Source of the DNA: Prostheceraeus crozeri
Taxonomy: Eukaryota; Platyhelminthes; Polycladida; Euryleptidae
Length of the DNA stretch: 64,000 nt
Reading direction: 5' to 3'
Assembly: GCA_907163375.1 (NCBI GenBank)
Contig: CAJQUW010016874.1
Location: forward strand, 62,001 to 126,000
Positions 34,620-46,466 of the stretch are shown here, piece by piece. The position numbers and the translations under genes are program-made. Numbering within the stretch: position 1 is the stretch's first letter; each line of letters starts with the position of its first letter. The notes beneath the pieces are model-generated. The model was not told the DNA's origin and did no database searches. It saw only the letters and a program-made list of their open reading frames with translations.

Positions 34620-35914
34620 GGTCTCGTAACGCTTTTTGCAGTAAATTTGACTGATCTGATAAAGAAAGGACCGAACTATCGCATTCCACCTAAGCTCACG
34701 GATGATGTTATGGATGATGTTGAGCTAGCGCTTGATAGATTAACTTATAATTTACGTTGGAAATTACCTTTTCAAAAGAATACTGTAAAGTTATCAGATA
34801 GTATGTCTGAAGCTGAAGAAAAGAATCTTTTCCTTTTCAAAGAAAGCGTAAAGAGAACAATCCAAAAAGAAATTGACCATGTTAAGAAAAGTAACGTGTA
34901 CAAACAATTCAACAAGAACGTAAAGGAAAGTCGATCATTTATAAAAAACAACGACATGATGGTAGTACCTACTGATAAAAGCAATCGTCTTTGTGTTACA
35001 AAAAGTTCGGATATGCGAGCACGCACAAGTATGATATTATCTGATACTGATACGTACAGAGCTATCGATAAAAGTCGTAAACTGAGTATTGAAAAACAAG
35101 CTAACAAGATTGTCAATAATGTTCTCAGTGATAAGTTGAACAAATCTGACTTACAACACATGCATGTTTCTGGATCACAGCCATCTCAATTCTATGGTCT
35201 AATCAAAGACCACAAAAACAAAATCGATAGCAATCAATATCCTCTGCGGCCTATTGCCTCGGTGGTAAACAATCCCACTAACAAAATTGAGTGGTTATGT
35301 GGAAAGATTTTGAATCAGTTGGTTGGTTTCGTACCCGCCCCCCTCTATAGTTCTCTTCAATTAATCGAAATAACATGACTGACCCTGTGTTCATATCTAT
35401 GGATGTGACTAATTTGTACCTCAGTGTGCCTATTGGTGAGGCATTACTAGCTGTTATGGATTTCGCTAAGAATAGATGGGAGCAGATTGATAATTTCGGC
35501 ATTAGTTTGGATCAATTTTCCACTATGCTAAGATTCATTTCTTACAACTATGAGATAGAGTATGACAACAATGTGTACTTACAAATCAAGGGGGTTCCTA
35601 TGGGGTCGCACTATGCACCACCTTTGGCAATTATCTTTATGAACCATATTGAGATGAGAGCTATCTCCTTACTGAAGGAGCACGTTGACTTAGAAACGTT
35701 GATCTACAAGCGCTATATCGATGATTCTATAATTGGCCCTCTGCAGTTTGATATGAAATTGTTCGATACAATTTCTAAAATTTTCAATTCTGTCAATGAA
35801 AGTATAAATTTCACCCTTGAAATTCCAGAAAGCAACGAAAAACTAATTTTCCTAGATATAAGTGTCTGGGTAAGGAATAAAAAGATTGTTCATGAATTGT
35901 TCACTAAAGATTAG
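34620..35914 (+). pseudogene. Penelope-like reverse transcriptase (broken)
   Basis: The RT palm is readable: motif A DVTNLYLSVP with its Asp, motif B GVPMGSHYAPPLA, motif C YKRYIDDSI and motif D/E LIFLDIS. The N-terminal finger segment includes MMVVPTDKSNR and FYGLIKDHKNK, typical of the telomerase-related RTs of Penelope elements. The product would copy its own RNA after target nicking. Confidence 0.88.
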
Positions 35915-36166
35915 CTTCTGGAAACTCTTTAAAGAAAGACAGCTGGGTCCCGAACTCGACTAAATCAAACTTCGTCAAACAAAAATTTCACAATTTAGAA
36001 GTAAGATGCAGTAAAGTAAAAGCATGCTCATGGAGAAGTGTAAAAACAACCTGAATGATAATGGGTATTCAGAAAGTAGGCCTATATTCAAACTCAGCTG
36101 TACAGTAACGACAATAAAAACAGAAATAAAAGCAGAAGTATTAGAGATAACACGAACAAATGTATC

Positions 36167-36703
36167 TTGAAACTACCTTTCATTAGTGACAGCATGATAA
36201 GAAAAATAAATTACCACATACGTAAATTCAAATTGGACATCAAGTTTGTCACAACAGGTAACAAAAAACTGCGTAACGTATTGAATATTAAGCCATTCCA
36301 AAATCATGAAAACTGTGAACTTTGTACGAAGCTACCTGATAAAAACAGATGTGATACTACCTGTGTTGTATATGAATTCACATGTATTCACTGCAAATCT
36401 ACGTATATCGGTAAGACTTCTCGTCCGTTCTATGCTAGGTACAAAGAACATAAATACAGTATTAACAAAAATAATAACAGTAGCGCCCTATGCGAGAATA
36501 TAAAAGAATGTCATAGATGTAACAGCATAGATGATTTAAGCATTACGTTTTTAAAGTGTGTGAGTGATCCGCTGGAGACCAGCTTGGTGGAATGTCGTCT
36601 GATCAATAATCGTAAACCTCGGATGAACAGGCGTCACGAGGCAGTCGCAACACGGCTCCATCTACAGTATGTAGTGCTTCACTTTTATCATATTAGGCCT
36701 TGA
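36167..36703 (+). CDS. GIY-YIG endonuclease domain of the Penelope-like element
   Basis: The 178 open residues include a CxxC linker (ENCELCTKL) and the nuclease core: CVVYEFTCIHCKSTYIG (Y69, Y80-I81-G82), R86, Y89, R91 and H95 in KTSRPFYARYKEH. These match the catalytic arrangement of GIY-YIG nucleases that nick target DNA for Penelope-type retrotransposition. The last residues, up to TGA at 36701, run toward the hammerhead-like motif. Confidence 0.88.
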   Translation: MKLPFISDSMIRKINYHIRKFKLDIKFVTTGNKKLRNVLNIKPFQNHENCELCTKLPDKNRCDTTCVVYEFTCIHCKSTYIGKTSRPFYARYKEHKYSINKNNNSSALCENIKECHRCNSIDDLSITFLKCVSDPLETSLVECRLINNRKPRMNRRHEAVATRLHLQYVVLHFYHIRP

Positions 36704-36731
36704 TAAAGCGTCAGGACGGGAAACGTCGGCC
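36696..36731 (+). ncRNA. Degenerate hammerhead-like motif at the Penelope 3' end
   Basis: The segment is bounded by GGCC on both sides. It has TTGATAAAG in place of the CUGAUGA core, a small CGTC/GACG stem and GGGAAAC matching the conserved GAAAC. Penelope-like elements are known to carry hammerhead ribozymes. The core mismatches suggest this one is inactive. Confidence 0.4.
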
Positions 36732-36835
36732 ACCTTGTATCTTTATTTTCGGCCTAACAACAATCGGGAGAGTTTTGTGCCTACACACTCGTAGTGTATA
36801 TTTTTTGAAGAATGGAGACAGACATTTGAGTTATC

Positions 36836-37180
36836 GGAACTGGAAGCAGTTGTGGATAATGCGCCTTGTCTCTCCCGCTTGTTCGAGGCTTCTGAGGCAA
36901 AGCTCCTATACATAGCTCCTTACAGTCCGATGCTTAATGCGATGGAAGATGCCTGGTCGAAAGTGAAAGCACTCGTCAAGTCAAATATGCAAGTTCTGGT
37001 AGTTGACGTACGAGGACTGGGAGAACAAAGACTTCAGTACCTCGAACGTCTGTGAATGATGGTAGAAGTATCATGACGGCAAGGGACTGCGCGAAAGCTG
37101 CTCAGCACACCACCACATTTTACGAAGCTGCTTTGCAGTTACAGGACATTCCTGTTGACTATTTTCTTGACTTCCTCTAA
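36836..37180 (+). pseudogene. IS630/Tc1-type transposase, C-terminal fragment
   Basis: VVDNAPCLSRLF and LLYIAPYSPMLNAMEDAWSKVK carry the second Asp and the Glu of a DDE_3 transposase. After a frameshift near 37055 the other frame continues with MTARDCAKAAQHTTTFYEAA to a stop at about 37178. The first Asp and the DNA-binding half are absent. It is unrelated in sequence to the Tc1 copy at 14.4 kb. Confidence 0.75.
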
Positions 37181-38293
37181 GTAGGCCTGATTTTTTAGTG
37201 TTGTCAGAAAATATGTGTAGCATTATGAATCACATAACAGCAATACGACGTTTTCAAATCTTAAATTTGAGAAATAGGAGATTATGTGCTTTTCCTGACT
37301 GAAAAATATATTTCACCATCTGGGGTAACGCCCTAAGAAACAAATTCATAATGTCTCTATTACATGCATATATTAGTAGCCATATTTATAGTCAACACAA
37401 CACATATGTCAGAACGACAGATCTCGGCATCATGATAAATAATTAGGTTCCAAGCACATTGCGAATACCACCTAATAAATAATCAAATCATCCGAATACT
37501 TGGATAGTGGAAAACTTTTAGATCAACGAATGTCAAGATTTGATAAGGTGAGAGGGCCACAGTTGTAAGAAATTCGACAAAAAAAGAAAAACAGATGGTC
37601 AATGTTGTTGTGGATCACACATAGGGCCTTTCTATTGTTCTCGTAGAGTAATCAGGCATAAATAAGGCTGTGACTGCCGTCTGACATATAAGATATTTAA
37701 ATGAGCATACGGGATCAGTACCCAGAAAAAAGATTTTTTAAATGCAAATCTTATCCTCTGAAGTACAAATCACATAGTCTGAATTACAAGCACTTTGCTA
37801 CGTTGAATTGTTTTTGCAGCACGTCTTGAGTTGAAGGTGGATTATGTCCCCGCCTCTTGACCTCTACTGGTTGGACTCTGTCCTTCTTTCAAATGCCTGA
37901 GGTACATTTCAGTCAACAGTGACTCTATTTATTTTGATAGAAGCTAATCTTTCTCTATTATTAATTCAATTTTTGAGGCTGTGCATATTTAATGTACAGG
38001 ACCGCGCTTGGTCGGGTTTGAGCGTCCAGGATTAAACGGTCGAAACGCGATCGTCCTGACCAAGTTGCTGTTGATGACCTCATTAAAAATAGTCAAATAA
38101 TTTGTATGCATATTTTGTAGAATTCTATTTCACGTTTTAGCTTAAGGAACTAATATTATATTAATTCTCTTACACATCTGATAGATTTTAGATAGCGTAA
38201 TCCCTCTGTGTTAGCTAGATCTGGTATTCTGATTGGAAACAGACCTGTCCTCTTGTCATCTGAATGGGCAGATTGTTAAATAGGATCTTTTCA

Positions 38294-38302
38294 ATATATA
38301 AG
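38294..38302 (+). promoter_or_regulatory. TATA-like box of cassette C2
   Basis: ATATATAAG, 50 bp before the ATG at 38352, conserved in copy C1 at 14069-14077. Confidence 0.5.
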
Positions 38303-38351
38303 TGATAAACATAATTTTGAACAGAGCGACTTACTCGCCAATTCATTACAC

Positions 38352-38384
38352 ATGAGGAGAGGAGAAGCGTTGTTTGTCCTTCTA
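38352..38384 (+). CDS. Short candidate first exon of cassette C2
   Basis: ATG followed by 10 codons reads MRRGEALFVLL, the start of a plausible signal peptide, and then meets a good splice donor, GTAAGTAT, at 38385. Copy C1 has ACG instead of ATG but keeps the donor. No second exon was found downstream in the window. It may be a captured gene start or the transcription unit of a repeat. Confidence 0.35.
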
Positions 38385-38522
38385 GTAAGTATTTTTAAAA
38401 TCTTTAGACATTTTAGGATATAAAAATTTTCTTTTAAATCATATTTTGTACCTATTGAAAATTAACTAGTCATTAGCTTGTTTTTTTTAACTTTGTTACC
38501 TTGTCGCACTTTGCTACGTTGA

Positions 38523-39634
38523 AGTGGAAAATGCGTAGTCAAAGTGTAACTTTGATGCCGAATGACAGAGGATCAGATTGTGGGAAAAATAGGTGAAGGA
38601 GACTTTTAATAATAATTTATCTTTCTTTGGCAGATACAACTATAGAAGAATGTACAAAATCCTCCCTAATGAAAGAAATGGTTAATAATTAACCAGTATT
38701 CAATCCTCTAGAATAAAGCACAAAATAATCATAACAAGCTGTACAATTGAAGTGAAAGCCACTTACATCATTGTAGCTTGCCCGTTGTTTTCTTCCTCAC
38801 AAGTCGTTCAGAGATTATCTGCAGAAGTAAAAGCAGTTTAATATACGTGTCTTGGTCCACGTCTAAGAAAGTCACATGCGCAGAAAAACATATATTTAAA
38901 TTTTAATTGAAAAAATAATTAGTTCTATAATGCAGTCATTTTTCTGCGAAAAGACGATGCATTATACTGACGCATTTTTCAGATAAAAGATTAGATTTCA
39001 ATCGAGAAAATAATATCTTCCATCATGTACTCATTTCCTGCAGAAAACAGTACATTATATTCGACCTCCCCATGAAAAAAGATTAAAATCTTGATCGACA
39101 AACTTCATATGCAAACACTTCTGTTGAAAAGAATACATTCGATTCTCCTACGCCCTAGAAATACACCTTGCCCAGAAATAGAATGAAACAAATGATCAAT
39201 ACTCAGAACTCAATGCACAAAAATGGTGTATCGCATTGAATTTGTGGAATCTTTCATCACATGAGAGCTTACGAAACAGTCTGAAATTCATCTGCACGTT
39301 CAACGAAGTCTGTATCATTGAATCATCTTTACATCGACTAATTTTTGAGAATTTTCAATCAATCAAATTAAAACATAAATTTTAAGATCCTTCCAGATGG
39401 ATAAGGAAGTCAATTGTCTCTTTAATAATGTGGCAAATTTTGACAATTTTAACAAAAATTTGATTACTTCTACATTTGACTCAATTTCAGTCAAGTCTAG
39501 TGAGCCATGTGTCCTCACTCATATTCACCTGATTCAGCCTCATTGGATTTACATGTGCTTTTCCTTGATCCTGTCTGACAAGAAGAGGAACTCACGAGAA
39601 CTCGGCAGACGTGCCGATTCGTTGTAGAAATAGG
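38523..39634. other. Gene-free AT-rich stretch; part is repeated at 53.7 kb
   Basis: No gene. The segment at about 39385-39510 (ATTACTTCTACATTTGACTC) recurs diverged at about 53690-53810. Confidence 0.5.
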
Positions 39635-40315
39635 GTGTACATCAGTCTGTGAAAGTGTCATTTTCGGCCTCGTTCCCTGCACAAACTCGTGCTGGCTGCC
39701 GGACTATGAGGTGTACATCATTCTGTGAAAGTCTCACTTTCGGCCTCGTTCCCTGCAGATACTCATGCTGGCTGCCGGACTATGGGGTGTACATCAGTCT
39801 GTGAAAGTGTCATTTTCGGCCTCGTTCCCTGCACAAACTCGTGCTGGCTGCCGGACTATGAGGTGCACATCATTCTGTGAAAGTCTCACTTTCGGCCTCG
39901 TTCCCTGCACAAACTCGTGCTGGCTGCCGGACTATGAGGTGCACATCAGTCTGTGAAAGTCTCACTTTCGGCCTCGTTCCCTGCACAAACTCGTGCTGGC
40001 TGCCGGACTATGAGGTGTACATCAGTCTGTGAAAGTCTCACTTTCGGCCTCGTTCCCTGCACAAACTCGTGCTGGCTGCCGGACTATGAGGTGCACATCA
40101 GTCTGTGAAAGTCTCATTGTCGGCCTCGTTCCCTGCACAAGCTCGTGCTGGCTGCTGGACTATGAGGTGTACATCATTCTGTGAAAGTCTCACTTTCGGC
40201 CTCGTTCCCTGCAGATACTCATGCTGGCTGCCGGACTATGAGGTGTACATCATTCTGTGAAAGTCTCACTTTCGGCCTCGTTCCCTGCACAAACTCATGC
40301 TGGCTGCCGGACTAT
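39635..40315 (+). repeat. 76-bp satellite, nine copies
   Basis: Units start at 39635, 39711, 39787, 39863, 39939, 40015, 40091, 40167 and 40243. Each reads GTGTACATCAKTCTGTGAAA and onward to GGCTGCCGGACTATGAG. Copies differ at a few sites only. The unit length is not a multiple of three, so the open frames seen here are not coding. Confidence 0.95.
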
Positions 40316-41861
40316 AATGATCCACTCATTTTCGTCCATCATAATGCCGTAAAAACCATTCTAAATAGTGATGCAGTCTCACATAAATCTCATTCTACAA
40401 TCTAATTCTTCGCTGAAATCACATAATTTGTCAAAAAATACCATTTCTTTAAAGGGATTTACTGACCATTGGTCAACAGCAATCTAATAAAGATTACTGA
40501 GATTACTTAATTTCAGACATCTTTCGGTGACTGCCTATGATACTTACAACCTCTGAAATGTAGAAATGATTGAATACTCCCTTTCATATTGACATAATTT
40601 CATCATATTTTTGTTATAAGTTTTCATTATTTTCAAAAATTTAGTTAAATATTATTTGATAAGAAATCAGGTTATTACGTGTTGAGAGACATATTGTAAT
40701 TTTCTATTTAATTTGAATTACAGAATACATTGCCACAGTTATTACCTAAATATCATTTAGTAATATTGTGTGACATATTATTTCTATTGAAAATTGATTA
40801 TGAGTCGTGTGAACAAAAGTATATAAGTTAAACCATTTGTTTGAATGTTGCATACTTTTATTCATACAAGAATCAGCTCAATTTTGAAATATGAATTAGA
40901 TGTATCTGAGGACAAAAGAGGGGAGGATAACAAAGTTGTCACAGTTCGTTACAGTACGTTGTAGATTATCCGGGAGATGAAGACATTATATTTATTTAAC
41001 ATGCAAACACATAATCATAATGCTAAATTCTAAATTCTAAATTGCTTATACTATTGAAAAAAGCTATTAAATTACAACTTAGCAATTAATAATACATTTA
41101 TAAACAACTTACTTAGTCAGACCAACGACTAGTTAGAGCAGGATTACGGAAAGAAGAAAATTGTCAAAATCTTGTGTACATTTTGGGTGATTACTCAGAT
41201 TTCTAGATTAATTCAAATAATACATGTAAGCATTGGAGACTTTCCTAGAAAGTGATCTATGAACTATGGTTCAAGTCATTTCCTTGCATTAAGTGTGACC
41301 TTAAAAAATGTCTTGGATCAATCATTCAATGATCTCATCAATTCTTCCTAAATTATCATAGATTTCTATACAGTCAATTTGGCATTGATATCAATCGTTA
41401 TAACCTGTAATGATATCTGAAAGTATGATACATAGAGTACATTTGTCCTATACATAGCTTCCGAAAATTCTCATTAGTATAACTAGTATTGTGAGATTTC
41501 GTGGTTCCTTAATAGGTCAATTGTATACAATTATTTTATAATTAAATTAGAATATATCATGTTGCATATCATGTGGAAGCTCATGGAGCAGAAGATGCAA
41601 TGGTTCACATTATGAATTGATCTAATATAATTGGTGGTTCCTAAATGGGCCAAATTCTTTTTAAATCACAATATTCATATAATCATGTCATGTCATACAC
41701 CGTTTTGAAGCTTGAAGGCCGTATTATTGATATGGAATACAATGAAATAGATAGGCATTGCGTAATCATATTCCGAGATTCATTCAAGGGTTAAAACTAA
41801 ACATTTGTAAAAATTACTGGTAAGCATTGCAAGATGTAATCAGGATAAGGAGGCTCACCCA
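40316..41861. other. Gene-free AT-rich stretch; its start is repeated at 53.5 kb
   Basis: No gene. 40365-40530 (GATGCAGTCTCACATAAATC) recurs diverged at about 53518-53660. Confidence 0.5.
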
Positions 41862-44800
41862 GTGAGTCAAGTGTAGATACTTGAGGATGAGGAACACGAT
41901 TGGTGAGTCAAGGTCAAGGAATTGAGGATGAGAAACACGACTGGTGAGTCAAGGTCAAGGAATTGAGGATGAGGAGACACAACTGGTGAGTCAAGGTCAA
42001 GGAATTGAGGATGAGGAGCCACAACTGGTGAGTCAAGGTCAAGGAATTGAGGATGAGGAGCCACAACTGCTGAGTCAAGGTCAAAGACTTGAGGATGAGG
42101 GGCCACAACTGGTGAGTCAAGGTCAAGGAATTGAGGATGAGGAGCCACAACTGGTGAGTCAAGGTCAAGGAATTGAGGATGAGGAGCCACAACTGGTGAG
42201 TCAAGGTCAAGGAATTGAGGATGAGGAGCCACAACTGGTGAGTCAAGGTCAAGGAATTGAGGATGAGGAGCCACAACTGGTGAGTCAAGGTCAAGGACTT
42301 GAGGATGAGGAGCCACAACCGGTGAGTCAAGGTCAAAGAATTGAGGATGAGGAGCCACAACTGGTGAGTCAAGGTCAAGGAATTGAGGATGAGGCGCCAC
42401 AACTGGTGAGTCAAGGTCAAGGAATTGAGGATGAGGAGCCACAACTGGTGAGTGAAGGTCAAGGAATTGAGGATGAGGCGCCACAACTGGTGAGCCAAGG
42501 TCAAGGAATTGAGGATGAGGAGCCACAACCGGTGAGTCAAGGTCAAGGAATTGAGGATGAGGAGCCACAACTGGTGAGTCAAGGTCAAGGAATTGAGGAT
42601 GAGGAGCCACAACTGGTGAGTCAAGGTCAAGGACTTGAGGATGAGGAGCCACAACTGGTGAGTCAACGTCAAGGTCTTGAGGATGAGGAGCCACAACTGG
42701 TGAGTCAAGGTCAAGGAATTGAGGATGAGGAGCCACAACTGGTGAGTCAAGGTCAAGGAATTGAGGATGAGGAGCCACAACTGGTGAGTCAAGGTCAAGG
42801 AATTGAGGATGAGGAGCCACAACTGGTGAGTCAAGGTCAAGGAGTTGAGGATGAGGGGCCACAACTGGTGAGTCAAGGTCAAGGAATTGAGGATGAGGAG
42901 CCACAACTGGTGAGTCAAGGTCAAGGACTTGAGGATGAGGAGCCACAACCGGTGAGTCAAGGTCAAGGAATTGAGGATGAGGAGCCACAACTGGTGAGTC
43001 AAGGTCAAGGAATTGAGGATGAGGAGCCACAACTGGTGAGTCAAGGTCAAGGACTTGAGGATGAGGAGCCACAACTGGTGAGTCAAGGTCAAGGACTTGA
43101 GGATGAGGAGCCACAACTGGTGAGTCAAGGTCAAGGACTTGAGGATGAGGAGCCACAACTGGTGAGTCAAGGTCAAGGACTTGAGGATGAGGAGCCACAA
43201 CGGTGAGTCAAGGTCAAGGAATTGAGGATGAGGAGCCACAACCGGTGAGTCAAGGTCAAGGAATTGAGGATGAGGAGCCACAACTGGTGAGTCAAGGTCA
43301 AGGAATTGAGGATGAGGAGCCACAACTGGGGAGTCAAGGTCAAGGAATTGAGGATGAGGAGCCACAACTGGTGAGTCAAGGTCAAGGACTTGAGGATGAG
43401 GAGCCACAACTGGTGAGTCAAGGTCAAGGAATTGAGGATGAGGAGCCACAACTGGTGAGTCAAGGTCAAGGAATTGAGGATGAGGAGCCACAACTGCTGA
43501 GTCAAGGTCAAGGAATTGAGGATGAGGAGCCACAACTGGTGAGTCAAGGTCAAGGAATTGAGGATGAGGAGCCACACCCGGTGAGTCAAGGTCAAGGAAT
43601 TGAGGATGAGGAGCCACAACTGGTGAGTCAAGGTCAAGGAATTGAGGATGAGGAGCCACAACTGGTGAGTCAAGGTCAAGGAGTTGAGGATGAGGAGCCA
43701 CAACTGGTGAGTCAAGGTCAAGGTCTTGAGGATGAGGAGCCACAACTGGTGAGTCAAGGTCAAGGACTTGAGGATGAGGAGCCACAACTGGTGAGTCAAG
43801 GTCAAGGACTTGAGGATGAGGAGCCACAACCGGTGAGTCAAGGTCAAGGAATTGAGGATGAGGAGCCACAACCGGTGAGTCAAGGTCAAGGAATTGAGGA
43901 TGAGGAGCCACAACTGGGGAGTCAAGGTCAAGGAATTGAGGATGAGGAGCCACAACTGGTGAGTCAAGGTCAAGGACTTGAGGATGAGGAGCCACAACCG
44001 GTGAGTCAAGGTCAAGGAATTGAGGATGAGGAGCCACAACTGGTGAGTCAAGGTCAAGGAATTGAGGATGAGGAGCCACAACTGGTGAGTCAATGTCAAG
44101 GAATTGAGGATGAGGAGCCACAACTGGTGAGTCAAGGTCAAGGAATTGAGGATGAGGAGCCACAACTGGTGAGTCAAGGTCAAGGAATTGAGGATGAGGA
44201 GCCACAACTGGTGAGTCAAGGTCAAGGAATTGAGGATGAGGCGCCACAACTGGTGAGTCAAGGTCAAGGAATTGAGGATGAGGAGCCACAACTGGTGAGT
44301 CAAGGTCAAGGAATTGAGGATGAGGAGCCACAACCGGTGAGTCAAGGTCAAGGAATTGAGGATGAGGAGCCACAACTGGTGAGTCAAGGTCAAGGAATTG
44401 AGGATGAGGCGCCACAACTGGTGAGTCAAGGTCAAGGAATTGAGGATGAGGAACCACAACTGCTGAGTCAAGGTCAAGGAATTGAGGATGAGGAGCCACA
44501 ACTGGTGAGTCAAGGTCAAGGAATTGAGGATGAGGAGCCACAACTGGTGAGTCAAGGTCAAGGAATTGAGGATGAGGCGCCACAACTGGTGAGTCAAGGT
44601 CAAGGAATTGAGGATGAGGAGCCACAACTGGTGAGTCAAGGTCAAGGAGTTGAGGATGAGGAGCCACAACTGGTGAGTCAAGGTCAAGGAATTGAGGATG
44701 AGGAGCCACAACTGGTGAGTCAAGGTCAAGGAATTGAGGATGAGGAGCCACACCTGGTGAGTCAAGGTCAAGGACTTGAGGATGAGGAGCCACAACTGGT

Positions 44801-44911
44801 GAGTCAATGTCAAGGAATTGAGGATGAGGAGCCACAACTGGTGAGTCAAGGTCAAGGAATTGAGGATGAGGAGCCACAACTGGTGAGTCAAGGTCAAGGA
44901 ATTGAGGTCAA
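41862..44911. repeat. 42-bp minisatellite, about 72 copies
   Basis: The unit starts GTGAGTCAAGGTCAAGGAAT and ends with GAGCCACAACTG. The first two units are 41 bp and one near 43200 has lost a base; all others are 42 bp. Because 42 is a multiple of three, three frames stay open for kilobases: + VSQGQGIEDEEPQL, - VAPHPQFLDLDSPV and - LWLLILNSLTLTHQ. There is no promoter, splice site or non-repetitive coding flank, so a protein gene is unlikely. Variant units (A/C in GAGGMGCC, C/T in CYGGTG, A/C/G in GGANTTGAG) are interspersed. Confidence 0.95.
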
Positions 44912-45189
44912 GGAACTACTGATTTCCCAGAAAGTATATTAGATTATTAACCACGCGGAATCCTGATCTATGAATAGTGATATGAATGACGGTTTATTTG
45001 AGGATGATTTGAAGTGTTTAAAGTTGTGCTGCTTAGGACCTATTCCAAGCCCATTTGCATTTCACATTCTCATTTCACACCAGAAATTTCAATTTCATGG
45101 ACTCATTAAACACAAAAACTCTACAGTTTATGTTTTTTGAACTCTACAGTTTGTACTTTAGAATTGAATGTTGGGCAGTTAAGGAATTT

Positions 45190-45216
45190 TATCATTCTCT
45201 CTCTCTCTCTCTCTCT
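45190..45216. repeat. CT microsatellite before the LINE
   Basis: A pure TC run immediately upstream of the truncated LINE. Confidence 0.9.
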
Positions 45217-46466
45217 ATGTTTGTAAAAACTTAATGTTTGTAAACGTATTGTTCATAAAAAATGGATATTACCGGAAATAACTAGGCTTGGTGACCAGTT
45301 TCAATTCGCATATCGACCATGCATTGGAACAATTGACTGCCTTTTGTCTCTGCAACATTATGTACTTGAACAACTTGACCAGAAAGATACAAACTGTGTC
45401 CACGTAGTTGCTGTCGATTTTTCAAAAGCATTCGATCGCTTGAATCAGAATATTGCTTCTTTCAAGTTCCCGGCTTTCATCGATTCTCCATATGTCTGCA
45501 AATGGTTGTATGACTTTTGTACAAACAGATCGCAATACCTAAAGTTGAACAACAATGCATGCAAAACATTGAACATTGATCTTGGATGTTCACAAGGAAC
45601 TGTAGGAGGACCAAACATATTTTCTATGTACACTGACGATTGTAGGGCGAAAAACAAAACTACAAGACTGTTCAAATATTCAGATGATAGCACCATCGCC
45701 ATTCCGTGTAACTACCCTTCGAACAACTATTGTAAGGAACAAATAATAGATGAGTTCAATAACCTGAAACAATGGAGCCTCGACAATCATATGCAGATCA
45801 ACGTGTCGAAAAGTTGTCAGATCCAGTTCTCCATCAACCACACACGATGTAACAGCAATGATGCTTTGGACATCAAATACGTGAATACGATAACAATTTT
45901 AGGAATCCTATTTCAAGAAAATTGCAAATTCTCAATGCATAGTAAAAGACTTGTTTCAAATCTTAGACGTCTCATTTACATCATCAAGGACCTGAAGCTT
46001 AATCATTTCCCGAGAGCCGACGTGGACAAAGTCTTTGAAGCTTTGATTTTAAACAGAGTTAGATATGGTATCTCAGTATATGGATCGGACCAACACGCTG
46101 TTGCACGCATTGACAAGTTCCTGAAAAGCTGTCATCGCCACGGATATACTTCCAGGAGGCATGATGCAAAAGAAATTTTGTACAATGAAGACAGACGGAT
46201 CCTACACAACATTTTGCGAAATGAACGTCATCCTCTGAATTCATACTTTAGCAGAAAAAGCCCGCAGAATATGTCAACAAGAAGTAATCACTCACAACAT
46301 AAGCCAATCACTCGAACACTAAGTTTTCTCAATTCATTCTGTAATCGCGTTTTACCAATCTGACTTTTGCCTTAATACTTACTGAACACATCTGAAAATG
46401 TATGATGATTTAGATCCAATAGATGTATGTAGTTCCTGTATTTGGAATTATAATAAAGATTCAATA

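Larger units (their letters stand above)
34524..36735 (+). mobile_element. Penelope-like retroelement with GIY-YIG endonuclease
   Basis: Three parts lie in order on the + strand. The N-terminal part of the reverse transcriptase ends at the family signature YPLRPIASVVNNPTNKIEWL. The RT core follows with SMDVTNLYLSVP, GVPMGSHYAPPLA and the catalytic YIDDS. The last part is a GIY-YIG endonuclease. The parts are in different reading frames, so the copy is broken in a few places. A hammerhead-like sequence follows the endonuclease. The element sits between an R2-like LINE tail and an IS630-like fragment. Confidence 0.9.
37790..38522 (+). repeat. Promoter/first-exon cassette, copy C2, with flanking short direct repeats
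   Basis: 38102-38522 matches copy C1. The phrase GCACTTTGCTACGTTGAA also occurs at 37790-37807, so the 732-bp stretch begins and ends with the same 18-bp direct repeat. A short inverted pair, CTTGGTCGGG and CCTGACCAAG, lies near 38008-38064. Confidence 0.65.

Noticed and set aside
34772-35161. Minus-strand hydrophobic frame
   Set aside because: Antisense of the Penelope reverse transcriptase.
38005-38085. Third hammerhead-like segment (GGTCGAAACGCG)
   Set aside because: It has GAAAC but no CUGAUGA-like core nearby, and the pairing of flanks is too loose to claim.
39765-40405. Open frames across the 76-bp repeat
   Set aside because: The unit length is not a multiple of three and each frame dies after two or three units.
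41914-44877. 987-residue open frame on the minus strand
   Set aside because: It is the 42-bp minisatellite read through; three frames are equally open and no unique coding flank or promoter is visible.
41862-44911. CRISPR-like array
   Set aside because: There are no spacers; the units are directly tandem and the genome is animal.
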